Origin: Vibrio splendidus
GTDB taxonomy: Bacteria; Pseudomonadota; Gammaproteobacteria; Enterobacterales; Vibrionaceae
Assembly (NCBI RefSeq): GCF_003345295.1
Contig: NZ_CP031055.1
Location: forward strand, 1,798,001-1,862,000
Length of the DNA: 64,000 nt
Reading direction: 5' to 3'
Position 1 is the first letter of the stretch. The number at the start of each line of letters is the position of its first letter. Below are positions 54,598-62,787 of the stretch, piece by piece. A program made the translations under genes and the position numbers. Under the pieces are notes generated by a model. That model worked only from the letters and a program-made list of their open reading frames with translations. It was not told where the DNA came from and did not search any database.

Positions 54598-55920
54598 ATG
54601 CTTGAACAAGAATTAGCAATGGCACACGAGACCATTGAAGATGCCGATAATTATGAATCTGTCGTCGATGCTATTCAGATTGAGTGGATAGAACAAGCTC
54701 TTCTTGAAACAAATAAAGCGAGCATAAGACGACGCCGACTTCCCGCGCAGCAAGCTGTCTGGTTAGTTATTTGGATGGGGTTGCAACGCAACATGTCTAT
54801 CAAAGAGGTATGTAGTTCATTAGACATTGCGCTTCAGCCTAAACCTGAAGATAGTTGGTCTCGTGTCGCACCTAGTGTCCTAACTGATTCACGTCGACGT
54901 CTAGATGAGAGCCCATTAGCAGCTCTATTTAACACAACGGTGAAGGCTTGGCACGGAGATATCCTTCAACAAGACAGAGACTTAGAACTTAATGTACTTG
55001 CTGTGGATGGAACAACATTTAGATGTCAAGATTCCCCAGAGAACGCTGAAGAATTTGGGTTCATCTCTAAAAAATTGAAACCTTACCCTCAACTTCGTTT
55101 AGTCGCTTTGATGTCAACAGAAACACGAATGATTATGGGGGCGGCTTTTGATGGTTGTCATGTCGGTGAAACGACCTTAGCTAAGCGCCTATTCAATGAT
55201 ATCCCCGCACACTCATTGACCTTACTTGATCGTTGTTATTTCTCGGCAGACCTTTTGTTGTCGTGGCAAGAGAGTGCGGAAAATACTCACTGGTTAATGC
55301 CTTCAAAACGTAAACTACGTTATGAAGTGTTGGAGAAATATGCGGAAAACGACATGCTCATTTCAATGCCTATCTCTCCTCAAGCTCAACGGCAGAATCC
55401 GAATTTACCCGCACGTTGGGAAGCCAGATTAGTCCTATATCAAGAGCCAAAAGGTGAGATAAAAGGTTTTATTACTTCACTTACAGACCCTAGCAAATAC
55501 TCGCTAGAAAGCCTGCAGCGTGTTTATTGGCAACGCTGGGAGATTGAAGAGGGTTATGGTGAAATTAAACAGACTCAACTGCAAAGTCACGTCACTTTAC
55601 GAAGTCGTTTTTCTGCCGGTGTGAAGCAAGAGCTTTGGGGCGTATTACTTGCCTATAACTTAGTGCGATTAGAGATGGTTAAGATAGCTTCAGAAGCCGG
55701 GGTTCGAGCGACTAGGGTAAGCTTTACTGCTGCAATTAACCTTATAGATGCTCAGTTACGTTGGTTAGCTTTAAGTCCAGACGGAACCCTACCAGTCAAA
55801 CTTAAAAGGATGAGAGAAAGTCTGAGTCACTTCATTCTTCCAGATAAAAGAAAGGACCGAACGTTTCCACGTTCAGTCCTCTTTGTTCCAGCCAAATATC
55901 CGTTTAGGTTCAAGCAGTAA
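54598..55920 (+). CDS. IS4-family DDE transposase
   Basis: The 440-residue transposase has an N-terminal region with QAVWLVIWMGLQR, the first Asp in VLAVDGTTFR (Asp137), the second in LTLLDRCYFS (Asp211) and the third acid Glu317. The IS4 signature Y-(2)-R-(3)-E-(6)-K is intact at Tyr310, Arg313, Glu317 and Lys324 in YWQRWEIEEGYGEIK. The reading frame is complete, so it is probably active. Confidence 0.94.
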   Translation: MLEQELAMAHETIEDADNYESVVDAIQIEWIEQALLETNKASIRRRRLPAQQAVWLVIWMGLQRNMSIKEVCSSLDIALQPKPEDSWSRVAPSVLTDSRRRLDESPLAALFNTTVKAWHGDILQQDRDLELNVLAVDGTTFRCQDSPENAEEFGFISKKLKPYPQLRLVALMSTETRMIMGAAFDGCHVGETTLAKRLFNDIPAHSLTLLDRCYFSADLLLSWQESAENTHWLMPSKRKLRYEVLEKYAENDMLISMPISPQAQRQNPNLPARWEARLVLYQEPKGEIKGFITSLTDPSKYSLESLQRVYWQRWEIEEGYGEIKQTQLQSHVTLRSRFSAGVKQELWGVLLAYNLVRLEMVKIASEAGVRATRVSFTAAINLIDAQLRWLALSPDGTLPVKLKRMRESLSHFILPDKRKDRTFPRSVLFVPAKYPFRFKQ

Positions 55921-55970
55921 TGCTTATCCGAACGGCATTAGAGTTTATACTCGGGCTTTTTTGTGTCTGT

Positions 55971-56162
55971 GATTCTCCTGAACTACACCCTTCTCCAATC
56001 AAACTTGGCCAGTCACTTACAATAAGTACTGACCTTGATGCAAATACCCAAACAGCTTAGAAACGACAAGCGAACGACCCTGCGATGGTTAAATTTATGG
56101 AGCAGTACTTCCCTACTCGTGCAGCGATTAAAGCGAAGTTTCCAGGTTACCCGAACAACTAG
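55971..56162 (+). pseudogene. remnant of an unidentified gene with an in-frame stop
   Basis: One frame reads DSPELHPSPIKLGQS, LTISTDLDANTQTA, a TAG stop at 56058-56060, then NDPAMVKFMEQYFPTR and AAIKAKFPGYPNN before TAG at 56160-56162. It has coding-like composition and is followed by a terminator, but there is no start or ribosome site. I do not recognise the family. Confidence 0.45.
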
Positions 56163-56192
56163 TTTGGATTCATAACTCTAACTAGCACGTAC

Positions 56193-56228
56193 AAAAAAGC
56201 CGAATGTGATAATCACATTCGGCTTTTT
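56193..56228. terminator. bidirectional terminator upstream of the chemoreceptor 3' end
   Basis: AAAAAGCCGAATGTGAT and ATCACATTCGGCTTTTT form a long perfect stem with T-runs on both strands. It serves the remnant and the minus-strand chemoreceptor. Confidence 0.9.
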
Positions 56229-56329
56229 GATAACATTCTCGCGAATTGATCGCTAGTACGCTTTTTTCTGTTCTATCGCTATTTGCTATTCGCTAAGAAC
56301 TTAAAAATAAGCACTCTAATACTAAGAGC

Positions 56330-58213
56330 TTACAGCTTGAAGCGGCTAATTTCGCTTTCTAGCTCGTGAGACAGCTCAGAAAGTTGAGCGGCTTGCTCTG
56401 CAGCTTGGTGTGCTTCGTCTGCTAGCTCGTTAGATACGTCACGGATTCCCTCAGTGTTACGAGTAATCTCAGACGTTACTGATGCTTGCTCTTCTGCAGC
56501 AGAAGCAATCTGTGTCGCCATGTCACTAATGCGTTCAACAGCAGCATGGATTTGCGTTAAGCTTGCAGCCGCTGAGTTCGCGTCATCAACACTGGTTTCA
56601 GCAAGACTACGGCTATCGTTCATGATGCTAACCGCTTTGCCTGTTGTACCTTGTAGCAACTCAATAGTTTGTTGAATCTCTTGCGTTGAACCGTGTGTAC
56701 GTTGGCTCAGAACTCGAACTTCATCCGCTACAACCGCGAAACCACGACCTTGTTCACCGGCACGTGCTGCTTCAATAGCCGCGTTAAGTGCAAGTAGGTT
56801 CGTTTGTTCTGCAATACCTTGAATGTTAGACAAGATAGCGTTGATGCTGTTGCCGTGCTCTTCAAGTTCTAGGATAACGTTAGTTGCGATTTGAACTTCT
56901 TGAGCAAGGTTTTGGATAGAGCTTTGAGTCTGTGTCACTTGACCAGTACCGTGCTCACAAGCGCCAACCGCTTCAGATGAGTTCTGTGCAGTGTGGTCAG
57001 CGTTACCCGCGATCTCTTGTGTTGCTGCAGCCATTTCGTTAACGGCTGTTGCTACCATGTTGATTTCGTCTTGTTGCATTTGGATACGAGCACTACGTTC
57101 TTCAGCTTGAGAAGCCGTTTGACGTGCTTGGTTGCCTAGCGCAGCAGATACTTCGCTTAGCTTGATCACCATGGTGTGCATGTTGCCTACAAAACGGTTG
57201 AAGTTTTCAGCAAGCTTACCAATTTCGTCATCGCTCTTAGGCTCAAGACGTTGAGTAAGGTCGCCCTCACCTGAAGCAATTTCTTCAAGTGCCGCTGAAA
57301 CACGGTTCAAATCACGGAATAGGAAGCTCACTAACCAAGACACTAATACGATTACGATTAACGTAATAATGACCGCCGTTGTGATCAACTGAGTAAGTAG
57401 TGTTGAGTGGTTCGCTTCTTCTGTTGCTTTGTCCATCTGAACCGCGAAGATCCAGTTAGTGTTAGGCACCTTCGTGAAGTAAAGCAGCTTCTCAGCGCCA
57501 CGTTCTTTGATGATCTCGATGCTACCCGTACGCACTGCGTTCTCGATAATTGGCATAGAGATGTCGTTTGAAAGCTGGCTTACCGGCTTCAGGCTCAGTG
57601 CTGAATCTGGGTGTGCGAGGAATGTGCCGTCAGAGGCATCAATTAGCATTGCGTAAGCATTGTCACCAACATCAAGGCTGATTACATCGTTCACTAGTTG
57701 GTCGATAAGTACGTCTGCACCCACTACACCAACAAGTTTGCCGTTATGACGCACAGGCTCGGCAATTGTTACTAGCAATGCTTTAGTGATCGCATCTTGG
57801 TAAGCCGTTGTGATGATTTGCTTACCTGCAGCGTTTGCTTCTTGGTACCAAGGACGTTGACGAGGATCGTAACCGGCGCGATTACGTTCAGGATGTGAAC
57901 GGTACATTCCGCCTTCTGGAGTACCTAAAAAGATATCGTCAAAGCCACCCGCTACACGAGCTTGCTTAAGGAAAGGAACAACATCATCCTCTCGTGAAAA
58001 GTCATTAAATGCTGATGCGATATCGGTACGGATATCAATCCAGTTTTTAATACCTTCAGATGCTGCTTCTGATACGCTTTCAGCTCGTAGGTATACGCCA
58101 TTACGAGTCTGTTCAAATAATTGGTTTGCTGACAACCAAGTCAACGCTGTAGCCATAACGACAACAGCAGATAGGCTAGCACCTATCAACTTCTGCTTTA
58201 GTGTTAGTTTCAT
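56330..58213 (-). CDS. methyl-accepting chemotaxis protein with dCache domain
   Basis: The 627-residue receptor has a transmembrane segment near 10-30, a periplasmic dCache-type sensor (DPRQRPWYQEANAAGK, TTAYQDAITKALLVTIAEP, GVVGADVLI), a second transmembrane segment near 275-300, a HAMP domain and a long signalling coiled coil with the tip EQTNLLALNAAIEAARAGEQGRG. There is no C-terminal CheR pentapeptide. dCache receptors often bind amino acids or amines; the ligand here is unknown. It is a single gene. Confidence 0.95.
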   Translation of the reverse strand: MKLTLKQKLIGASLSAVVVMATALTWLSANQLFEQTRNGVYLRAESVSEAASEGIKNWIDIRTDIASAFNDFSREDDVVPFLKQARVAGGFDDIFLGTPEGGMYRSHPERNRAGYDPRQRPWYQEANAAGKQIITTAYQDAITKALLVTIAEPVRHNGKLVGVVGADVLIDQLVNDVISLDVGDNAYAMLIDASDGTFLAHPDSALSLKPVSQLSNDISMPIIENAVRTGSIEIIKERGAEKLLYFTKVPNTNWIFAVQMDKATEEANHSTLLTQLITTAVIITLIVIVLVSWLVSFLFRDLNRVSAALEEIASGEGDLTQRLEPKSDDEIGKLAENFNRFVGNMHTMVIKLSEVSAALGNQARQTASQAEERSARIQMQQDEINMVATAVNEMAAATQEIAGNADHTAQNSSEAVGACEHGTGQVTQTQSSIQNLAQEVQIATNVILELEEHGNSINAILSNIQGIAEQTNLLALNAAIEAARAGEQGRGFAVVADEVRVLSQRTHGSTQEIQQTIELLQGTTGKAVSIMNDSRSLAETSVDDANSAAASLTQIHAAVERISDMATQIASAAEEQASVTSEITRNTEGIRDVSNELADEAHQAAEQAAQLSELSHELESEISRFKL

Positions 58214-58536
58214 GTCAAAGTTTCACGAGTGGTGGGAAATCTCGCGCATACTACCCAATATCAGTATTAAATTCGAGCGATTTCACAATTTAATATTGGA
58301 ATATATTTTTATGTAAACCATGGCCTTAGCTTATGCCAATTCCTTGGCTTTTCGCCAAATTCACGGCGCTATTAAGTGTATGGTTATTAGAAAATATGTC
58401 AGCTTCAATACGGTAAAATAGGTATTGGAATAGATAGAAAAATAGATGTAAAAAAGGCAGGAGAGTTTCCTCACCTGCCTTCTTATTATTAAGCATTCGA
58501 CCGTCTATAAATCGCGGTCAATTTTAGCTTTAAAGG
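58214..58536. other. spacer, BCCT gene 3' end to chemoreceptor promoter
   Basis: The minus-strand terminator of the BCCT gene lies at 58450-58482. The rest should hold the chemoreceptor promoter; I see no gene or repeat. Confidence 0.5.
58450..58482 (-). terminator. intrinsic terminator after the proximal BCCT gene
   Basis: On the minus strand AAGGCAGG pairs with CCTGCCTT, with inner pairing, followed by TTTT. Confidence 0.8.
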
Positions 58537-60108
58537 TTAGCGTTTTTCTGTACGCATACCCATTAGCAAGCTCACACACATCAATAATAGAATGATGGTG
58601 AATGGCAATGCCGTCGATATTGCGCCCGCTTGTAGAGCCTGTACTGCTTCTGTACCGCCAACCCACAATAGAGCGACTGCAATCGCACCTTCAAGGAACG
58701 CCCAGAACACACGTTGAGGTACAGGCGTATCAACTTTACCACCTGCGGTGATGCTGTCGATTACTAGAGAGCCTGAGTCAGACGATGTAATGAAGAATAC
58801 TAGAACTAAGATAACCGCAATGATTGATAGCAGCGTACCGAACGGTAGAGCATCAAACATTTGGAACATTGCCAGTGATACATCAGTCAAACCATCTTGA
58901 CCAAGGATACCCACGTTATTCACGATTTGGTCAATCGCCATGCCACCAAATACTGACATCCAAATGATAGTAACAGTCGTTGGAACAATCAGAACAGCTG
59001 TGATGAACTCACGAACCGTACGACCTTTAGAAACACGCGCGATAAACATACCTACGAATGGTGACCATGAAATCCACCAAGCCCAGTAGAATACCGTCCA
59101 GCCGTGCATCCACGCTTCATCTTCACGACCATGAGGGTTACTCAAAGGAATGATGTTTTCAACGTATGCCATAAAGGTTGTTGGGATAGAACCTAAACTC
59201 ACCGCATAGCCGATTAGAGCCACTAAGATAAGCAGTAGGAAAGCAACCAACATGTTGATGTTACTGATAACTTTAACGCCGCCATCAATACCGCGAAGCA
59301 CTGACACGACCGCTAATAACGTTACTACGGTAATAACAACAACTTGTAACCCTAAGCCAGCCTCGATTCCGAAGACATGTTGAATACCACTTGCTGCTTG
59401 TTGTGCACCTAAGCCCAGCGACGTCGCCAAACCAAACAGCGTTGCAAGAACCGCCAGAATATCAACAATGTGACCAGCCCACCCCCACGCTCTATCACCC
59501 AAGATTGGGTAGAAAATAGAACGAATAGAAAGAGGCAATCCCTTGTTGTAAGAGAAAAACGCAAGTGACAGTGCTACTACGCCATAAATCGCCCAAGGGT
59601 GTAGACCCCAGTGATACATGGTTGCACCTAGCGCCAACTTAGCAGCTTCTGGTGTGTTTGGTTCAACACCTAACGGGGTTTCAAACCAACCCGTGAAGTA
59701 AGCAGCGGGTTCCGCCACACTCCAGAACATTAGGCCGATACCCATACCTGCGGCAAACAACATCGATAGCCAAGACATGAATGAGTAATCTGCCGTCGCA
59801 TCAACACCACCAAGGCGGATTTTACCATACGGAGAAACAATTAAGCCTAAGCAGAAAACAACGAAAACATTACCCGACCAGATGAAAAGCCAATCAAACG
59901 AATTGATGATCTGGCCTTTAACGCCATCTAGTGCTGCCTTTGCTGAAGCGGTATCTGTAATCAGAATGCCGATCAGGAACAAAGCAATAAGTCCTGCACT
60001 GATACCAAATACTGGGTTATGAACATCAAAACCCCATTTTTGGACGTTATCTTGACCGACAGTGTAATCCGTACTGTCGATACTGTATTTATCTATACCT
60101 TTAGTCAT
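58537..60108 (-). CDS. BCCT-family betaine/choline/carnitine-type transporter
   Basis: The 523-residue protein has twelve predicted membrane segments and the BCCT signature FYWAWWISWSPFVGMFIARVS. GMGIGLMFWSVAEPAAYF is the conserved Gly-rich and Trp region near TM3. It takes up quaternary-ammonium osmolytes with sodium or protons. It lacks the long C-terminal tail of osmosensory BetP. It is highly similar to the next gene and arose by tandem duplication. Confidence 0.93.
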   Translation of the reverse strand: MTKGIDKYSIDSTDYTVGQDNVQKWGFDVHNPVFGISAGLIALFLIGILITDTASAKAALDGVKGQIINSFDWLFIWSGNVFVVFCLGLIVSPYGKIRLGGVDATADYSFMSWLSMLFAAGMGIGLMFWSVAEPAAYFTGWFETPLGVEPNTPEAAKLALGATMYHWGLHPWAIYGVVALSLAFFSYNKGLPLSIRSIFYPILGDRAWGWAGHIVDILAVLATLFGLATSLGLGAQQAASGIQHVFGIEAGLGLQVVVITVVTLLAVVSVLRGIDGGVKVISNINMLVAFLLLILVALIGYAVSLGSIPTTFMAYVENIIPLSNPHGREDEAWMHGWTVFYWAWWISWSPFVGMFIARVSKGRTVREFITAVLIVPTTVTIIWMSVFGGMAIDQIVNNVGILGQDGLTDVSLAMFQMFDALPFGTLLSIIAVILVLVFFITSSDSGSLVIDSITAGGKVDTPVPQRVFWAFLEGAIAVALLWVGGTEAVQALQAGAISTALPFTIILLLMCVSLLMGMRTEKR

Positions 60109-60338
60109 TATCCCTCTCTACGGAATATTGATAGGGTCTGTTGACCTTACTATCCCTTACTTACTTGTGACTGAATCACAAACTCGAACACACGATCCAA
60201 GTAATACAAGCTGTTGTCACAATAATTCAAATACTTGGATGTCTGAAGTTTAGCAGGTTAACTTATTGTTTTCAGTAAACCAGAATCGGTTCGATGGGTT
60301 TTCATCCAATATTCACGTAATTACTCAAATTACTGACG

Positions 60339-60362
60339 AAAAAAAGGCCGAACAAGTCGGCC
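60339..60362 (-). terminator. intrinsic terminator between the two BCCT genes
   Basis: On the minus strand GGCCGA pairs with TCGGCC, followed by seven T residues. The two BCCT genes are therefore separately transcribed. Confidence 0.8.
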
Positions 60363-60380
60363 GTTATTTGAATAATACTT

Positions 60381-61979
60381 TTAACTCAAAGCATTTTGCT
60401 GCTTAACCAATTGATTTTCGGTACGCAAACCTAGCAATAAGCTTAGGCACATAAGCAATAATATGAACGCAAATGGTAGCGCCATTGATACCGTTCCAGC
60501 TTGCAGTGCTTGAATGGATTCCGTACCGCCAACCCACAATAGAACAGCTGCAATCGCACCGCCCATCAACGCCCAAAATACACGTTGAGGAACAGGGGCA
60601 TCAACTTTACCGCCAGAAGTAATGCTGTCGATAACTAATGAGCCTGAATCTGACGAGGTGATGAAGAACACCATAATCAAACCAATCGATACTACAGAAA
60701 GCACAGAACTCATTGGCAGCGCATCATAAGTGTGGAATAGAGAAAGCGTAATATCTTGCAAACCATTCACGCCTATCTCACCCACCTTGTTCGCCACTTG
60801 ATCAATCGCGATACCACCGAAAATAGCCATCCAGATGATGATTACTGTCGTTGGGATGAACAATACAGCGACGATGAATTCACGAATAGTACGACCTTTA
60901 GAGATACGCGCGATGAACATGCCTACGAATGGTGACCAAGACATCCACCAAGCCCAATAGAATACCGTCCAACCCTGCATCCAAGTTTCATCATCACGAC
61001 CATGAGGATTACTTAGAGGAATAAAGTTTTCAATGTAGCCCATTAGCGCGGTTGGGATTGCTTTAATACCCGCCATACCACCAGCGATCGTTACGAAGAT
61101 AAGCAAGCCCAAAGCAACCAACATGTTGATGTTACTTAAAACCTTCACGCCACCGTTAATACCGCGAACCACTGACATTGTTGCTAAGAAAGTGACCACT
61201 GCGATAACAATGAGCTGCATGCCAATACCACCATCGGTACCAAACACATGGTTAATACCACTGGTTGCTTGCTGTGCGCCTAGGCCAAGCGATGTTGCAA
61301 GGCCAAATAGCGTAGCCAGTACCGCGACGATATCAACGATATGTCCAAACCAACCCCAAGTTCTGTCACCGAGTAGCGGGTAAAAGATTGATCGAATAGA
61401 AAGCGGTAAGCCTTTATTGAAAGTGAAAAAAGCGAGGGCTAGAGCAACAACGGCGTAAATAGACCAACCGTGTAAACCCCAGTTATAAATAGTTGCGCCA
61501 AGCGCCAACTTAGCTGCTTCAGGAGAATAAGCTTCAACACCGAGTGGCGTTTCATACCAGCCCGTGAAGTAAGCTACTGGCTCAGCAACACCCCAGAACA
61601 TCAAACCAATACCCATTCCTGCGGCGAATAACATCGACATCCAAGATAGGTTGGAGTGCTCTGCTTTGGCATCATTGCCACCAATACGTATCTTGCCATA
61701 CGGAGAGACAATGAGGGCAAAACAGAAAATAACAAAGATGTTGGCTGCCCACATGAAGAAACCATCGAAGTTACCGATGACTTTCCATTTAATTCCATCA
61801 AGTGCTGATTTTGCGGTTTCAGGATCAGCGATCAAAAGTGCAACCAGGAAGATGATAATCGCTCCTGCACTGATTCCAAATACTGGGTTATGGACGTCAA
61901 AACCCCATTTCTGAACGTTATCTTGTCCTACTGTATAATCGGTATTTTCAATACTATACCTATCTTTTACAGGCTCCAT
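60381..61979 (-). CDS. BCCT-family transporter, paralogue
   Basis: The 532-residue protein has the same layout as its neighbour, including FYWAWWMSWSPFVGMFIARIS. Residues 8-39 are nearly the same as in the other copy (YS-I-x-TDYTVGQDNVQKWGFDV...). Substrate likely betaine, choline or DMSP-like osmolytes; not determined by sequence. A separate promoter region of about 170 bp lies upstream. Confidence 0.93.
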   Translation of the reverse strand: MEPVKDRYSIENTDYTVGQDNVQKWGFDVHNPVFGISAGAIIIFLVALLIADPETAKSALDGIKWKVIGNFDGFFMWAANIFVIFCFALIVSPYGKIRIGGNDAKAEHSNLSWMSMLFAAGMGIGLMFWGVAEPVAYFTGWYETPLGVEAYSPEAAKLALGATIYNWGLHGWSIYAVVALALAFFTFNKGLPLSIRSIFYPLLGDRTWGWFGHIVDIVAVLATLFGLATSLGLGAQQATSGINHVFGTDGGIGMQLIVIAVVTFLATMSVVRGINGGVKVLSNINMLVALGLLIFVTIAGGMAGIKAIPTALMGYIENFIPLSNPHGRDDETWMQGWTVFYWAWWMSWSPFVGMFIARISKGRTIREFIVAVLFIPTTVIIIWMAIFGGIAIDQVANKVGEIGVNGLQDITLSLFHTYDALPMSSVLSVVSIGLIMVFFITSSDSGSLVIDSITSGGKVDAPVPQRVFWALMGGAIAAVLLWVGGTESIQALQAGTVSMALPFAFILLLMCLSLLLGLRTENQLVKQQNALS

Positions 61980-62148
61980 GTTTCCTCTCTAATTTGTAGC
62001 GCACAGTTTGCAACATTGCATTCGGCGCTTAAATTTCGAAAAGAAGGATATCAACCTGTCGCAAAAATACTAAAAAAACCGCCAAAAATCAGGCATAAAT
62101 TACAACTTTAGTAATTAAATTACACATTTAATGTAATTTAGCGTAAGA

Positions 62149-62787
62149 TCACTCCACAAGCCCAGAATTAACAGCATATTTAGCTAGCTCTGCCGTAGAG
62201 TGAATATCCAGCTTATGCTTAATGTTTTGTCTATGAGTTTCGACGGTTCGATAACTGATATTCAGCGCCTTTGCGACCTCTTTACTGCTCTCCCCTTTCG
62301 CCACCAATTTCAACACTGCTTCTTCACGCCTGCTCAATGGATTCTTTACAGATTGCGTGGGAGTAATAGGCTGTGTGAACAAATTCTGTGTTACTTTTTC
62401 ACAGAAATAGGTCGAACCTTGGTTCACCGTTTTAATCGCCTGTACCATCTTTTCCGCGGAAATCTCTTTCAACATATAGCCGACGGCACCCGACTGCATC
62501 ACTTTCATGATGTATTCACGGTTGTTATGCATGGTCAGCATCAACACCTTGGCATCAGGGTCTTCTTCTTTAATCAGGTGGGTGGCGTCAATGCCATTCA
62601 TTATAGGCATGCTGATATCCATCAACACCACATCAGGACGCAGAGTTTTAACTATTTCTACCGCTTCTAATCCATTACTGGCGGTACCTATCACACAAAT
62701 ATCTGGCTCGAGTTCCAATCTCGCCATAAAGCCATCCAATACCACTTGGTGATCGTCAGCGATCACAACTCGAATAACTTCACTCAT
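62149..62787 (-). CDS. NarL/LuxR-type response regulator
   Basis: The 212-residue protein has a receiver domain with the phospho-acceptor Asp in DVVLMDISMPIMNG, plus the conserved Lys in YMLKEIS, and a C-terminal LuxR-type helix-turn-helix (LSRREEAVLKLVAKGESSKEVAKALNIS in spaced form). It overlaps the kinase gene by 8 bp and is its partner. It lies just upstream of the BCCT gene on the same strand, with about 170 bp between, so it may control BCCT expression; this is inference. Confidence 0.94.
   Translation of the reverse strand: MSEVIRVVIADDHQVVLDGFMARLELEPDICVIGTASNGLEAVEIVKTLRPDVVLMDISMPIMNGIDATHLIKEEDPDAKVLMLTMHNNREYIMKVMQSGAVGYMLKEISAEKMVQAIKTVNQGSTYFCEKVTQNLFTQPITPTQSVKNPLSRREEAVLKLVAKGESSKEVAKALNISYRTVETHRQNIKHKLDIHSTAELAKYAVNSGLVE

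Larger units (their letters stand above)
54517..55940 (+). mobile_element. complete IS4-family insertion sequence, 1,424 bp
   Basis: The ends TAATGCCGATCGTT... and ...CCGAACGGCATTA form imperfect terminal inverted repeats (outer 8 bp perfect, then partial). The 12-bp direct repeats GAGTTTATACTC at 54505-54516 and 55941-55952 are its target duplication, a length typical of IS4-family transposition. A subterminal hairpin lies at 54524-54549 and a terminator-like hairpin at 54566-54597. The duplication is identical on both sides, so the insertion is probably recent. Confidence 0.93.
55953..56329. other. spacer after the IS: gene remnant and terminator
   Basis: This stretch holds the right half of the cydC terminator, a coding-like remnant at 55971-56162 and a bidirectional terminator at 56193-56228. 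No intact gene is present. Confidence 0.6.

Noticed and set aside
62200..62670. 156-residue open frame antisense to the response regulator
   Set aside because: It is a shadow of the regulator gene, with His/Gln/Phe-rich composition and no start signal.
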